Positions 8,562 through 17,503 of a stretch of 64,000 bases of DNA are shown in pieces. The translations under genes and the position numbers were made by a program. The DNA is from an uncultured Caulobacterales bacterium (GTDB lineage: Bacteria > Pseudomonadota > Alphaproteobacteria > Caulobacterales > Caulobacteraceae), in NCBI GenBank assembly GCA_903840435.1, contig CAIMFV010000032.1, positions 62,001 through 126,000 of the forward strand, read 5' to 3'. Each line of letters starts with the position of its first letter. Position 1 is the first letter of the stretch. Below the pieces are notes generated by a model. The model searched no databases, was not told the origin of the DNA, and worked only from the letters and a program-made list of their open reading frames with translations.

Positions 8562-9650
8562 TCAGAGCCAAAATGCGAGGGTGTCGAGATCGCGTGCCTG
8601 TTCACAGGCCCCACGGGTCATTTTCAAAAACAAGGCGTCGCCCCGTTCGGTTCGCTCAACCGAAAGGGCTGAAAAGACCCCCATCAGAATGCCATGCACC
8701 GTATAGCGCCGATAATCGCGCCAAGCCTCTTCCAGCCCATAATCCTTGACGCCGCGCTTGACCAATTCGCGATGATAGAGGCCGACGAGGTCCTTTTCAT
8801 GGGCCCGGCGATCTTCGGGGCTGAGGCCCGCAGACAGGAAATAGGCGATATCGCAGGCGCCGACGCCAAGGGCCACGGTCTGCCAATCCAGCGTCGCCAT
8901 GGGGGCCGTGCCGCCTTGAACGTCGAACAAGATATTGTCGAGCCGAAAGTCGGCGTGCTGCACGGTGCGTGGCGCGGAATGATCCTGGCCAATCTTGGCT
9001 TGCAGTTCCGGTAGGCGTTGCACCAGAGCCATAAATTCCGGTTCGAGCACACCCTGATAGCGGTCTTGAAAGAGGCCGATAATCGCAGGCAAGACGCCAA
9101 GGACCATGGGCTGCAGCGTCGCGGGGCGGATCGCCAACCAGTCGAGGTTGGCGAGGCTCTCAACCCCCCATAGGGGCGCGTGCAAGGCCGCAGCTTCGCA
9201 AATGGCGGTGCTGGCGTCTTCGGGTGAGCACCCAGCCAATTGATCCCCCTGCCGCGCGGGGCCCAGGTCTTCGAAAATCAGGGTGAAGTCGTCGGTCTCA
9301 GGGTCGATCTCGGCGACCAAGGTTTTGGGGGTGCGGATGTCCACGCGCTTGGCCATCTCGCGATAGAAGGAGACTTCCCGCAGGTAGAGAATGTGGTCCG
9401 AGCCCGATTTTCGGCTAACCGGGTCCTTGGCGGGGAACTTCCCCACCACGCTCGATGGCGCGCCCGGCTCCTCGGCCTGATAGGTCAAGTCAAAGCGAAA
9501 GCTGTCCCCCACCAGTCCGGCCCCGACCGGCGTCTTGGTCAGGCTGACCACGCGACCCTCCCGCAAGGCGCCAGATTGACGCAAGGCGCTGGTCATCCAA
9601 TCCGCATCAATCCGGTCGGCGTCAGGCGCGAGCAAAGGCGGGCCCGTCAT
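8562..9650 (-). CDS. Phosphotransferase family protein (CHK/APH-like kinase)
   Basis: A 362-residue kinase-fold protein with a different flavour from the one at 5454. Recognisable parts are GDSFRFDLTY in the N-lobe (about 50-58), the catalytic loop VQHADFRLDNILFD near 225 and the metal-binding LDWQTVALG with DIAYFLS after it. The HADFRLDN loop and the ALGVGACDIAYFLS segment resemble CHK/ecdysteroid-kinase-like proteins found in lipid and steroid catabolic loci. It is transcribed away from the TetR gene across a 131-base gap and may be its target. It lies 91 bases upstream of the thiolase on the same strand. Substrate unknown. Confidence 0.8.
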   Translation of the reverse strand: MTGPPLLAPDADRIDADWMTSALRQSGALREGRVVSLTKTPVGAGLVGDSFRFDLTYQAEEPGAPSSVVGKFPAKDPVSRKSGSDHILYLREVSFYREMAKRVDIRTPKTLVAEIDPETDDFTLIFEDLGPARQGDQLAGCSPEDASTAICEAAALHAPLWGVESLANLDWLAIRPATLQPMVLGVLPAIIGLFQDRYQGVLEPEFMALVQRLPELQAKIGQDHSAPRTVQHADFRLDNILFDVQGGTAPMATLDWQTVALGVGACDIAYFLSAGLSPEDRRAHEKDLVGLYHRELVKRGVKDYGLEEAWRDYRRYTVHGILMGVFSALSVERTERGDALFLKMTRGACEQARDLDTLAFWL

Positions 9651-9700
9651 GGCAGCTTCATCCTCCCAAGGGTGGCGCCCCCTTCGTCGCCCTGTGGCGC

Positions 9701-9712
9701 GGAAGGCCTTCC
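9701..9712. promoter_or_regulatory. 12-base perfect palindrome between kinase and TetR genes
   Basis: GGAAGGCCTTCC reads the same on both strands and lies in the middle of the 131-base gap separating the divergent CHK-like kinase and TetR genes. That is where a TetR-family operator is expected. The site is short and GC-rich, so it may be chance; TetR operators are often longer. Confidence 0.25.
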
Positions 9713-9781
9713 ATTGCTATTACGCTAGCACCGGAATTTGATCCGTCCAACCTGTCAGCCCGCGAAGGGTTTTGCCCATTC

Positions 9782-10435
9782 ATGTCGGAGGCCCAAGCCA
9801 CGCTGTCGCCGCCCAGTCGCAGGTCCCAGGCGGCCAGGCGCACCCAGTCTGAACGCACCTTGATCCGCGCCACGCTGTCTGTGGTGGCCGAGCAGGGCGT
9901 CTCAGCCGCCACCTTTGCAACCATTGGTCAAGCGGCCGGATATAGTCGCGGCCTGGCCACCCATAAGTTCGGCTCGAAGGCGGGTCTGATCGACGCGGTG
10001 ATCGACTTTCTGCATCAAGAGCGCGACGCGCACCTGGAAGCCGCCCATGTGGCTGAGATGCATGGCTTGGACGCCTTGATCTTTTATGCCGACAGCCATT
10101 TGCGCGATCTGGCGGCGCTGAAGCAAACCCAAGCCTATTTTATGTTGCTCGCCCAATCGGCGGCTGATCTTACCGAGGTGCGAAAGGCCTTTGCGGCCTC
10201 CCATGCCCGGGTCCGGGTTTGGCTTGAAGACGTCATTCGCCGGGGCCAGGGTGAAGGCGTCGTCCGGCGAGAGCTTGATCCAACCTCTGGCGCTCTGGTG
10301 CTGGGCAGCCTCTTGATGGGCCTCAGCTTTCAGTGGTTGATTGACCCCGACGCCGACCTTGAGCCAACCCGGGCCACCGCCCTTCAGGCCTTGCGCCAGA
10401 TGTTCGCGGTGCCTGCCTTCGGAGACACCCCATGA
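9782..10435 (+). CDS. TetR/AcrR family transcriptional regulator
   Basis: The protein has 217 residues. Its N-terminal helix-turn-helix spans about residues 22-65: RTLIRATLSVVAEQGVSAAT, then IGQAAGYSRGLATHKFGSKAGL, in which YSRGLATHKF takes the place of the usual recognition helix ending in YYHF. The C-terminal ligand-binding domain is helical with no recognisable ligand signature. It is divergent from the kinase at 9650 and its stop overlaps the rubredoxin start by 4 bases, so regulator and rubredoxin are made from one transcript. Likely a local repressor of the lipid genes; the inducer is unknown. Confidence 0.85.
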   Translation: MSEAQATLSPPSRRSQAARRTQSERTLIRATLSVVAEQGVSAATFATIGQAAGYSRGLATHKFGSKAGLIDAVIDFLHQERDAHLEAAHVAEMHGLDALIFYADSHLRDLAALKQTQAYFMLLAQSAADLTEVRKAFAASHARVRVWLEDVIRRGQGEGVVRRELDPTSGALVLGSLLMGLSFQWLIDPDADLEPTRATALQALRQMFAVPAFGDTP

Positions 10436-10611
10436 CGCCCGAGCCCTTCAAAACCTGGCAGTGCCGCACCTGTGGCTATATTTATGAAGAAGCCTCGGGT
10501 GATCCCGACGAAGGCCTGGCGCCTGGAACCCGATGGGAGGAGGTGCCCGAGACCTGGATCTGCCCCCTGTGCGGAACGCCTAAGTCAGACTTTGATATGA
10601 TTGAGATTTAA
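10432..10611 (+). CDS. Rubredoxin
   Basis: A 59-residue gene too short for many gene finders. Rubredoxin carries one electron on an iron tetrahedrally bound by four cysteines; all four are present as Cys11-x-x-Cys14 and Cys44-x-x-Cys47, in the contexts CRTCGYIYEE and WICPLCGTPKSDF. DPDEGLAPGTRWEEVPE between them is the usual loop. The ATG overlaps the TetR stop (ATGA) and GGAGA stands 6 bases upstream as ribosome binding site. Rubredoxins of this kind serve alkane or fatty-acid hydroxylases or oxidative-stress enzymes; no hydroxylase is in the window, so the partner is undetermined. The coupling to a TetR regulator is the notable part. Confidence 0.92.
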   Translation: MTPEPFKTWQCRTCGYIYEEASGDPDEGLAPGTRWEEVPETWICPLCGTPKSDFDMIEI

Positions 10612-10727
10612 GAAAATTACGGCAGCAATTCAGACCCATAGCCCATAGAGCCCGCGTCGCTCTGAGACGCCGACCCATGAGGCCCTCGCTTCCAGCCGTC
10701 CCCGGCAAGACCCGACGGCGCCACTAT

Positions 10728-11396
10728 TTAACGCGCCATGGAGAATAGGAGTGCGAAGAACGAGAGTGTTCCGACAAGGCTGACGGCGAACAGCGTCCGC
10801 GTCACCATGCGCAGGCGCAAAAAGGCTTTGTCCTGTGAGGATGGCTTAGACCACCAAACAACGCCTAAAACGCCGAGAGGATCACCTAAGGTGACGGTCT
10901 GACCCAAGGCGACCGTGTTCCAACGGATGCTCAAGCGCCAAGCGAAAATGAGGTAGGTGAGGTTGCATATGAAAGCGCCAGCGAAGACAAGGCTGAGCGG
11001 CAATGGCATGTTCGCGGCTTGGATTGACCTAGCCGGAACCTGACTGAGGTGGGTCGAGGCATGGTCCGGCAAGCCACCAAAGAATGAGGGCTTCATCCCA
11101 AAGCCGCTAAAAAGGCAAAGACCGAACGCTCCCCATGAACCGTAGGTCAAAAAGAGCATAGCTCTGAATTGTTTGACAGATTTCGTCAGCTTTGGGTCAT
11201 TTAGGCGAAGATCTTCACGACGCCACGCAAACTTTATGATTTCCCGATTTGAAGAACCAAAGAAAGTTTTATTGGAAAATCCCTGCAAAATTTCAGGATG
11301 ACGAGCGGCCATCGTGCGTTTTAGGCGTTGGAGGAAGAAGGGCTGCGCAAGGCAACACGCGATAAATATCGAAAACGGGATCAATATAATCGGCAA
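10728..11396 (-). CDS. Hypothetical membrane protein
   Basis: The family is not recognised. The 222 residues show a membrane segment at the very N-terminus (about 2-20), a basic soluble stretch (21-75), then three more hydrophobic segments near 79-100, 128-150 and 195-218, giving a probable four-span inner-membrane protein. The start is uncertain: no ATG is in frame near the start and a TTG at 11396 is used, preceded by GGGGA; the first internal Met is residue 29, which would delete the first span. The gene is clearly more A+T-rich than its neighbours and stands alone between convergent rubredoxin and polA, so it may have been acquired by transfer. No function is proposed. Confidence 0.6.
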   Translation of the reverse strand: MPIILIPFSIFIACCLAQPFFLQRLKRTMAARHPEILQGFSNKTFFGSSNREIIKFAWRREDLRLNDPKLTKSVKQFRAMLFLTYGSWGAFGLCLFSGFGMKPSFFGGLPDHASTHLSQVPARSIQAANMPLPLSLVFAGAFICNLTYLIFAWRLSIRWNTVALGQTVTLGDPLGVLGVVWWSKPSSQDKAFLRLRMVTRTLFAVSLVGTLSFFALLFSMAR

Positions 11397-11565
11397 GCCA
11401 TGTCCCCAAAGTCTTCATCACCGACTTAATCTACCCGAGGATAGAGGCCTGTCTTTTTAGATGCAACGGTAAGTCCACACCTATGGAAAAGCTTCCCCGA
11501 CTTCCGCTGCTTGGCAAACCCAAAATTGATGGGACAGCTAAAAATGCGCCTAGCCAAAATTCCCC

Positions 11566-14442
11566 CTAATGCGCCTCGTCCCAATTCTTTGCCGCACGGG
11601 CTTCGACCACCAGGGGCGTTGACAGGTGGTAGGCGGGGTCGCAGGCGGTTTCCATGACGGATCTAGCCAGAGCGCAGACGGCGTCGGCCTCTTCGGCCTT
11701 GGCTTCAAATACAAGTTCGTCATGGACCTGCAAGACCATGCGCGCTGAAAGCCCGGCTTGGCGTAGCGCACCTGGCATGCGCACCATGGCGCGGCGAATA
11801 ATGTCGGCGGCGGAGCCTTGCAAAGGCGCATTGATGGCGGCGCGTTCGGCGAATTGACGCTGGGCGGCGGACTTGGCGGTGATGTCGGGGATGTGGATCT
11901 TCCGCCCAAACAGGGTCTCGACGAAACCGTGCTCGCGCACAAAGGCCTTCGTGCGGTCCATATAGGCGCGAATGCCGGGGAAGCGCTCGAAATAGGTGCG
12001 AATATAGGCGGCCGCCTCGTCTTGCGGGATCGACAATTGATTGGCGAGGCCAAAGGCCGAGATGCCGTAAATAATGCCGAAATTGATCGCCTTGGCCCGG
12101 CGGCGGACATCGGACGGCATACCCTCCACAGGCACCCCAAACATCTCCGACGCGGTCATGGCATGGATGTCGAGGCCATCGACAAAGGCTTTGCGCAGTT
12201 GGGCGATCTCGCCAATATGGGCCAGGAGGCGCAGTTCGATCTGGCTATAGTCAGCGCTGATCATCACCTCGCCGTCGCCCGCCACAAAGGCTTTGCGGAT
12301 CTTACGCCCTTCTTCGGTGCGGATCGGAATATTTTGCAGATTTGGGTCGGACGAAGACAGTCGCCCGGTGGTGGTGGCAGCGAGCGCAAACGAGGTATGG
12401 ACCCGCCCGGTTCGCTCAGAAACCGCCGCGACCAGCGCGTCCGTATAGGTGCCCTTGAGTTTTGACAGTTGGCGCCAATCGAGCAGAATCTTTGGCAGGG
12501 CATAGCCTTGGGCGGCGAGGTCTTCCAATACCGAAACATCGGTCGACCAGGCGCCGGTGGCAGTGCGCTTGCCGCCGGGCAGTTTTTGTTCGTCGAAAAG
12601 GATTTCGCCAATCTGCTTGGGGCTTGCCAAATTGAACGGCCGCCCGGCCGCTTGATGGGCCTCGACCTCAAAGGCCGCCATGCGCATGCCAAAATCCTGG
12701 CTCAGGCGGCGCAAATAGTCGGGATCAATCCGTACACCCGCACATTCCATTTCAGCCAGAACGGCGGGCAGCGGGCGCTCTAAGGTCTCATAGACGGTGA
12801 CGAGGCGCATGCGCGCGAGGTCGGGCTTTAAGCGTTGCCAAAGCCGTAAGGTGACGTCGGCATCTTCGGCGGCATAGGCGGTCGCAGGGGTTAGGGGCAC
12901 CTCAGCGAAACTCTTCTCGCTCTTGCCAGAACCCGCCACCTCTTTGAAACTAATCGGCTTATGCTCAAGCAGCCGCTCAGACAGGGCGTCCATACCGTGG
13001 CCGTGCAGGCCCGCACCCAGTACGTACGAGATCAACATGGTGTCGTCGATGGGCTGGACGCTTACCCCGTATCGCGACAGCACGGCCAAGTCATATTTGG
13101 CGTTTTGGCCGACCTTCAAAACCGCGTCGCTTTCCAATAGCGGCTTCAAAAGCTGGAGGGCGCGCTCCAATGGAATTTGGCGCAAAGGCTCGCCGCCCGT
13201 CAGGTCGAGCCCCTCCGCGCCGCGATGGCCAAGCGGGATATAACAGGCCTCGCCCGGGGCCAGGGCCAGACTGACACCGACGAGCTGTGAATTGGCTGAG
13301 GAGAGGCGGTCGGTTTCGGTGTCGAAGGCGATCACACCGGCGCGAAAGGCCCGCGCGATCCAATCTTGCAAAGTCGCTTCGTCTTGGACGCAATGATAGG
13401 CGGTGGTGTCGATGGTCGCCTCAGCCGTCGGGCGAAGGCCGTGCAAGACCCGGGTGACAGGTGCGGAGGGAGGGGTGTCGCCCGATGCGCGCGGGCGGGG
13501 GGCGCCTGCGGCGGGCTTGCCCATCGCAACGCGGGTCGCCAGCGTGCGGAACTCCATCTCGGTCAAATAGGTGCGCAAGGTCTCGGCATCCGGCGCCTGC
13601 ACCCGAAAGGCGTCGAGGGGGAGGGGCGTTGGCGCATCGTCGCGCAGTTGCACCAGATCACGGGACAGCCGAATTTGATCGGCGAATGCGATCAAGGTTT
13701 CGCGCCGCTTGGGTTGCTTGATGTCTCCAGCCCGCGCCAGCAGGGTTTCAAGGTCGCCGAATTCAGCCAGCAGTTGGGCGGCTGTCTTGACGCCGATGCC
13801 GGGAGCGCCGGGCACATTGTCGGCGCTATCGCCAGCCAACGCCTGCACCTCCACCACTTTTTCAGGTCCAAGACCAAATTTCTCGATCACTTCGGCGCGG
13901 CCGATCCGGGTCTGCTTGACTGGGTCGAGCAGGCTAACCCCCTCGCCGACGAGCTGCATCAGGTCTTTGTCGGACGAGACGATGACCACTTCGCCGCCCT
14001 GGTCACGGGCATGGCGGGCATAGGTGGCGATGAGATCATCCGCCTCAAAGCCGGAAAGCTCCACACTGGCGACGCCAAAGGCGCGGGTCGCTTCGCGCAC
14101 CATGGGAAATTGTGGGATCAGGTCTTCCGGCGCGGGCGGACGATGGGCCTTGTAGAGGTCGTAGATGTCGTTGCGAAAGGTCTTGCCCGAGGTGTCGAAC
14201 ACCACCGCCAAATGGGTCGGCGCGTTTGGGTCGCCGTCGCCCTGGGTGTCACAGATCAGCTTCCACAACATGTTGCAAAAGCCCGCCACCGCGCCAACCG
14301 GGGCGCCATCGGATTTGCGGGTTAAGGGCGGAAGGGCGTGAAAGGCCCGAAATATGTAGCCTGACCCATCGACCAAATAGAGTCGCAGCGGCTTTGACGC
14401 GTCGGAAGGGGAATCTTGGGGGGAATCTGGCAAGAGGCTCAT
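11566..14442 (-). CDS. polA: DNA polymerase I
   Basis: PolA fills gaps and removes RNA primers during replication and repair. The 958 residues contain all three parts: the 5'-3' flap nuclease domain (about 10-300, with YLVDGSGYIFRAFHAL and GFEADDLIATYA), a DnaQ-type 3'-5' proofreading domain (about 340-530, with FDTETDRL, so the acidic exonuclease residues are kept) and the family A polymerase domain with motif A SADYSQIELR, motif B RRRAKAINFGIIYG and motif C QVHDELVF. ATG at 14442 is preferred because a G-rich stretch lies just upstream; an ATG at 14454 in the same frame is the alternative. It is monocistronic, with 38 bases to the following nitroreductase. Confidence 0.96.
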   Translation of the reverse strand: MSLLPDSPQDSPSDASKPLRLYLVDGSGYIFRAFHALPPLTRKSDGAPVGAVAGFCNMLWKLICDTQGDGDPNAPTHLAVVFDTSGKTFRNDIYDLYKAHRPPAPEDLIPQFPMVREATRAFGVASVELSGFEADDLIATYARHARDQGGEVVIVSSDKDLMQLVGEGVSLLDPVKQTRIGRAEVIEKFGLGPEKVVEVQALAGDSADNVPGAPGIGVKTAAQLLAEFGDLETLLARAGDIKQPKRRETLIAFADQIRLSRDLVQLRDDAPTPLPLDAFRVQAPDAETLRTYLTEMEFRTLATRVAMGKPAAGAPRPRASGDTPPSAPVTRVLHGLRPTAEATIDTTAYHCVQDEATLQDWIARAFRAGVIAFDTETDRLSSANSQLVGVSLALAPGEACYIPLGHRGAEGLDLTGGEPLRQIPLERALQLLKPLLESDAVLKVGQNAKYDLAVLSRYGVSVQPIDDTMLISYVLGAGLHGHGMDALSERLLEHKPISFKEVAGSGKSEKSFAEVPLTPATAYAAEDADVTLRLWQRLKPDLARMRLVTVYETLERPLPAVLAEMECAGVRIDPDYLRRLSQDFGMRMAAFEVEAHQAAGRPFNLASPKQIGEILFDEQKLPGGKRTATGAWSTDVSVLEDLAAQGYALPKILLDWRQLSKLKGTYTDALVAAVSERTGRVHTSFALAATTTGRLSSSDPNLQNIPIRTEEGRKIRKAFVAGDGEVMISADYSQIELRLLAHIGEIAQLRKAFVDGLDIHAMTASEMFGVPVEGMPSDVRRRAKAINFGIIYGISAFGLANQLSIPQDEAAAYIRTYFERFPGIRAYMDRTKAFVREHGFVETLFGRKIHIPDITAKSAAQRQFAERAAINAPLQGSAADIIRRAMVRMPGALRQAGLSARMVLQVHDELVFEAKAEEADAVCALARSVMETACDPAYHLSTPLVVEARAAKNWDEAH

Positions 14443-14480
14443 GCCCCCCACCATAGGCGGGGGGCGGCCATCGGAAAAGA

Positions 14481-15125
14481 CTAGACCTCGGTGATAAACG
14501 CATCCCGCGGGCGGCGGACCTTTTGCAGCTTGACCAGCCAGTCGCCGTCTTCTTGGCGATAGCCGAGTGGCACAATGACGACACTGCGCAGGCCGCGCGC
14601 GCGCAAGCCCAAGATTTCGTCAACCGCGTCGGGGCTAAAGCCTTCCATCGGGGTTGCGTCGACCTCTTCAAAGGCCGCAGCGATCAGGGCGGCGCCGACG
14701 CCGATATAGGCTTGGCGGGCGGCATGCTGGTAATTCACCTCAGCGTCCCGCTGCGGATAGGTAGAGAGCAGCATCTGGCGGTAGTTTTCCCAGCCTTCGT
14801 TCTTAAAGCCGCGCACCTCATTGGTCAGATCAAACATGTGGTTGATGCGCTCAGGGGTATAATTGTCCCAAGCGGCGAAAACCAAAAGGTGCGACCCATC
14901 GGTGATCTGGGCTTGGTTCCAGGCGGCAGGCTTGATCCGCTCACGGACGGCCGGATCGCTGACCACGACAATCTCATAGGGCTGCAGCCCGCTCGACGTC
15001 GGGGCGAGGCGGGCGGCTTCCAGAATACGCTCGACCTTCTCCGCAGGCACCGACTTCGTCGGGTCCATCTTCTTGGTGGCATAGCGCCAATTCAGCCGGT
15101 CAATCAGGAGGGAGGGTTGGGTCAT
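14481..15125 (-). CDS. NAD(P)H-dependent nitroreductase family oxidoreductase
   Basis: A cytoplasmic FMN enzyme of 214 residues from the nitroreductase superfamily, which reduces nitro groups, quinones or related compounds with NAD(P)H. Family blocks are visible: LNWRYATKKMDP near the N-terminus (the FMN-binding Arg-Tyr), LAPTSSGLQPYEIVVV around 40-55, and GLRSVVIVPLGYR before the end. NfsB/YdgI-like enzymes have this start. The ATG at 15125 is chosen; the longer in-frame TTG at 15143 adds residues that do not look like the family. Physiological substrate unknown. It runs in the same direction as polA but with its own likely promoter in the 209-base gap upstream. Confidence 0.84.
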   Translation of the reverse strand: MTQPSLLIDRLNWRYATKKMDPTKSVPAEKVERILEAARLAPTSSGLQPYEIVVVSDPAVRERIKPAAWNQAQITDGSHLLVFAAWDNYTPERINHMFDLTNEVRGFKNEGWENYRQMLLSTYPQRDAEVNYQHAARQAYIGVGAALIAAAFEEVDATPMEGFSPDAVDEILGLRARGLRSVVIVPLGYRQEDGDWLVKLQKVRRPRDAFITEV

Positions 15126-15287
15126 GAGAGCGTCAGTGTCCAAGGCTTGAGGCGACCCCGCAGGGTTCGGGATACGTCATGTAGGAAGACGGCTGACCTT
15201 TGAAAAGGCGTTCAACCGCTAGACGGAGAAGAATTGCAACAGTGCTAGGCGCAAAACGCTGAAACCGGCCTTGCTTGCGATTTTAAC

Positions 15288-15298
15288 CTGACAGTCAG
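15288..15298. promoter_or_regulatory. Small perfect inverted repeat upstream of zwf
   Basis: CTGACAGTCAG is a perfect 5+1+5 inverted repeat lying 37-47 bases before the first possible zwf start, in the 209-base gap shared with the divergent nitroreductase. Its position suits an operator, but it is short and no regulator is identified. Nothing else stands out in this gap. Confidence 0.25.
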
Positions 15299-15334
15299 AC
15301 CAATTACCGCAACACTCCTCTTCAGGCGTATGAG

Positions 15335-16843
15335 GTGGAGGGCAGTTTGTGTCCCGCCTCCTTGGACGAGGTGGCTGGCGTGGCGAAAATATCCTCAAGT
15401 GTTGGGCCAAAAATTCCGCAAGTGGTGCTGCTATTTGGCGCAACGGGTGATTTGTCCCGGCGGAAGCTTTTGCCGGGCCTGTTTCATCTGGCCAGTGCTG
15501 GCTTCCTGCCCGCCAGTCGGATTATCGGCGTCTCGCTTGACGAGATTGACGCCCAAGCCTTTCGCGATCTCGCCCGCAGCGCGCTGGAGGAGTTTTCGCC
15601 GCGTGCCCTCACCGAAGACGCCTGGCAAGCCTTCGCCGCCAGCCTCGACTATGTGCCAATGGGCAAGGGGGCCAAGGCGCTGAAAGCCGCCGTGGCGCGG
15701 GCGGAGGGAGATCTGGGCGGCGATTGTGAGCGCTTACATTATTTAAGCGTGCCACCCTCTGCGGCCCTGCCCGCCGTGCGACTGCTGGGAGACGCAGGCC
15801 TTGTGCCGCGCTCGCGTATCGTCATGGAAAAGCCGTTCGGCGTCGATTTGCAATCGGCCGTGCAGTTGAACCGCCAATTGCACCAGGTCTTTTCCGAAGA
15901 TCAAATCTTCCGGATCGACCATTTTCTCGGCAAGGAACCCGCGCAGAATATTCTCGCCTTCCGCTTTGCAAATGGCCTGTTTGAGCCGATTTGGAACCGC
16001 AACTTTATCGACCATGTGCAGATCGATGTGCCCGAAACCCTAGGCCTTGGCCGTCGCTCAGGGTTTTATGAAACCGTCGGCGCCTATCGTGACATGGTAG
16101 TTACTCACCTTTTCCAAATCCTCGCCTTTATGGCCATGGAGCCGCCCACCGCCTTGGAGCCGGGTCCGATCAGCGAGGAAAAAAACAAAGTATTCCGCAG
16201 CATGTTGCCGCTCGATCCCAAGGACGTGGTGCGGGGGCAATATATCGGCTACCGCTCCGAGGCGGGCGTGGACCCTGAATCCGACACCGAAACCTTCATC
16301 GCGCTCAAATGCCTGATCGACAATTGGCGCTGGGCGGGCGTGCCGTTCTTCCTGCGCACAGGAAAGAAGCTGGCTGAGGGCCAGAGGATCATTTCCATCG
16401 CCTTTCGCGAGCCGCCAAAGAGCATGTTCCCGGTCGGGTCGGGCATTGGTGCGCAAGGTCCTGATCACCTGACCTTCGACCTCGCCGACGCCTCAAAAAT
16501 GTCCCTGTCCTTCTATGGCAAACGGCCGGGACCGGGCATGCGCCTCGACAAGCTCAGCCTGCAATTCGCCATGCATGACACGGGTCTCTTAGGCGATGTT
16601 TTGGAGGCCTATGAGCGCTTGATTTTGGACGCCATGCGCGGCGATCATACGCTGTTCAACACAGCCGAAGGCATCGAACGCCTATGGGAAGTTTCTATCC
16701 CCTTGCTCGACGGTCCGCCGCCGGTGCGGCTCTATCAACCGGGATCTTGGGGGCCCAAATCGATCCATCAACTGGTGGCGCCCCATGCTTGGCGCCTGCC
16801 TTTCGAGCGGGCCTGGCGCGACCCCAATCCCTTGGGAGCTTAA
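15335..16843 (+). CDS. zwf: Glucose-6-phosphate 1-dehydrogenase
   Basis: Zwf oxidises glucose 6-phosphate to 6-phosphogluconolactone with NADP, feeding the Entner-Doudoroff and pentose phosphate routes. The coenzyme-binding motif [14 protein letters not shown] is near residues 32-45, the substrate/catalytic segment [13 protein letters not shown] near 192-204 contains the catalytic His, and LRTGKKL near 345 is also typical. Length of 502 is slightly long because the start is unclear: no ATG is available, GTG at 15335 gives the longest protein, and GTGs at 15371 or 15380, the latter after a GAGG, would remove an N-terminal stretch that homologs do not need. No pgl, edd or other sugar-acid genes follow; a cyclophilin gene comes next after only 3 bases. 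Confidence 0.93.
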   Translation: MEGSLCPASLDEVAGVAKISSSVGPKIPQVVLLFGATGDLSRRKLLPGLFHLASAGFLPASRIIGVSLDEIDAQAFRDLARSALEEFSPRALTEDAWQAFAASLDYVPMGKGAKALKAAVARAEGDLGGDCERLHYLSVPPSAALPAVRLLGDAGLVPRSRIVMEKPFGVDLQSAVQLNRQLHQVFSEDQIFRIDHFLGKEPAQNILAFRFANGLFEPIWNRNFIDHVQIDVPETLGLGRRSGFYETVGAYRDMVVTHLFQILAFMAMEPPTALEPGPISEEKNKVFRSMLPLDPKDVVRGQYIGYRSEAGVDPESDTETFIALKCLIDNWRWAGVPFFLRTGKKLAEGQRIISIAFREPPKSMFPVGSGIGAQGPDHLTFDLADASKMSLSFYGKRPGPGMRLDKLSLQFAMHDTGLLGDVLEAYERLILDAMRGDHTLFNTAEGIERLWEVSIPLLDGPPPVRLYQPGSWGPKSIHQLVAPHAWRLPFERAWRDPNPLGA

Positions 16844-16846
16844 ACC

Positions 16847-17458
16847 ATGGCGCATGAGACCTTTTCGCGACGGGGCGTTGTGGTGGGCGCTTTGGGCCTC
16901 GCCGCGCCCGGTGGCGCCCTGGCCGCAGGTGGTAAGCCCAAGGTGGTCATCAGCACAAATCACGGCAAGATTACAGTGGAGCTGGAAGACCGCCGAGCGC
17001 CGCTGACCAGCGCCAATTTCTTGCGCTATGTGGACGCGGCTGCCTATGACGGGGGCTCGTTTTTTCGCGCGGCGCGACCGCCGGGACATCCGACCGAGGG
17101 GCAGATTGTCGGGGCTGCCAATCCAAAAAATCACCCCTTTCCCGGTATCGCCCATGAGCCAACGACCCAAACGGGTCTGCGCCACCTGACAGGCACCTTG
17201 TCGCTCGGTCGCTTCGAGCCAGGCTCGGCCACCTCCAACTTCTTCATCTGTGCCAGTCCTGAGCCCTATCTCGACGCCCATCCGGGCGCGCCCGGAGATA
17301 ATCTCGGTTATGCCGCCTTTGGCCAGGTGATTTCGGGCATGGCGGTGGTGCGCAAAATCCTCGCCTCGCCAACCAGCGCCAAATCCAAATTCGCCGAGCA
17401 AAAAGGCGAATGGCTCAACCCGCCCATACCCATTTTCAGCATGCGTCGCCTGGGGTGA
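16847..17458 (+). CDS. Exported cyclophilin-type peptidyl-prolyl isomerase
   Basis: This 203-residue protein should catalyse cis-trans proline isomerisation outside the cytoplasm. The N-terminus has a twin-arginine signature (FSRRGVVVGALGL, Arg8-Arg9) followed by a hydrophobic stretch and AAGG, consistent with a Tat signal. The cyclophilin domain starts at VVISTNHGKITVELE (about residue 33). Canonical blocks are altered: the usual FHRVIP is FFRAARPP, the QGGDP block is replaced by GQIVGAANP, but SNFFICASP and the AFGQVISGMAVV end are kept. Activity is therefore likely but not certain. It starts 3 bases after zwf, so it may be co-transcribed, without an obvious functional link. Confidence 0.82.
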   Translation: MAHETFSRRGVVVGALGLAAPGGALAAGGKPKVVISTNHGKITVELEDRRAPLTSANFLRYVDAAAYDGGSFFRAARPPGHPTEGQIVGAANPKNHPFPGIAHEPTTQTGLRHLTGTLSLGRFEPGSATSNFFICASPEPYLDAHPGAPGDNLGYAAFGQVISGMAVVRKILASPTSAKSKFAEQKGEWLNPPIPIFSMRRLG

Positions 17459-17469
17459 GGCGCCCCGAG

Positions 17470-17498
17470 GTCCCAACCGATCGTTCAAAAGTTGGGAC
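17470..17498. terminator. Hairpin between convergent genes
   Basis: GTCCCAAC and GTTGGGAC form a perfect 8-bp stem with a 13-base loop in the 45-base gap between the convergent cyclophilin and lipoprotein genes. There is no T-run on either side, so it is either a weak bidirectional terminator or a 3'-end stabilising stem. Confidence 0.4.
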
Positions 17499-17503
17499 AG
17501 GCC

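Noticed and set aside
13366-14325. A 319-codon open frame on the plus strand inside polA
   Set aside because: It lies antisense to the 5'-nuclease domain of an unmistakable DNA polymerase I and its product has the His/Gln/Gly-rich composition typical of antisense frames in G+C-rich DNA.
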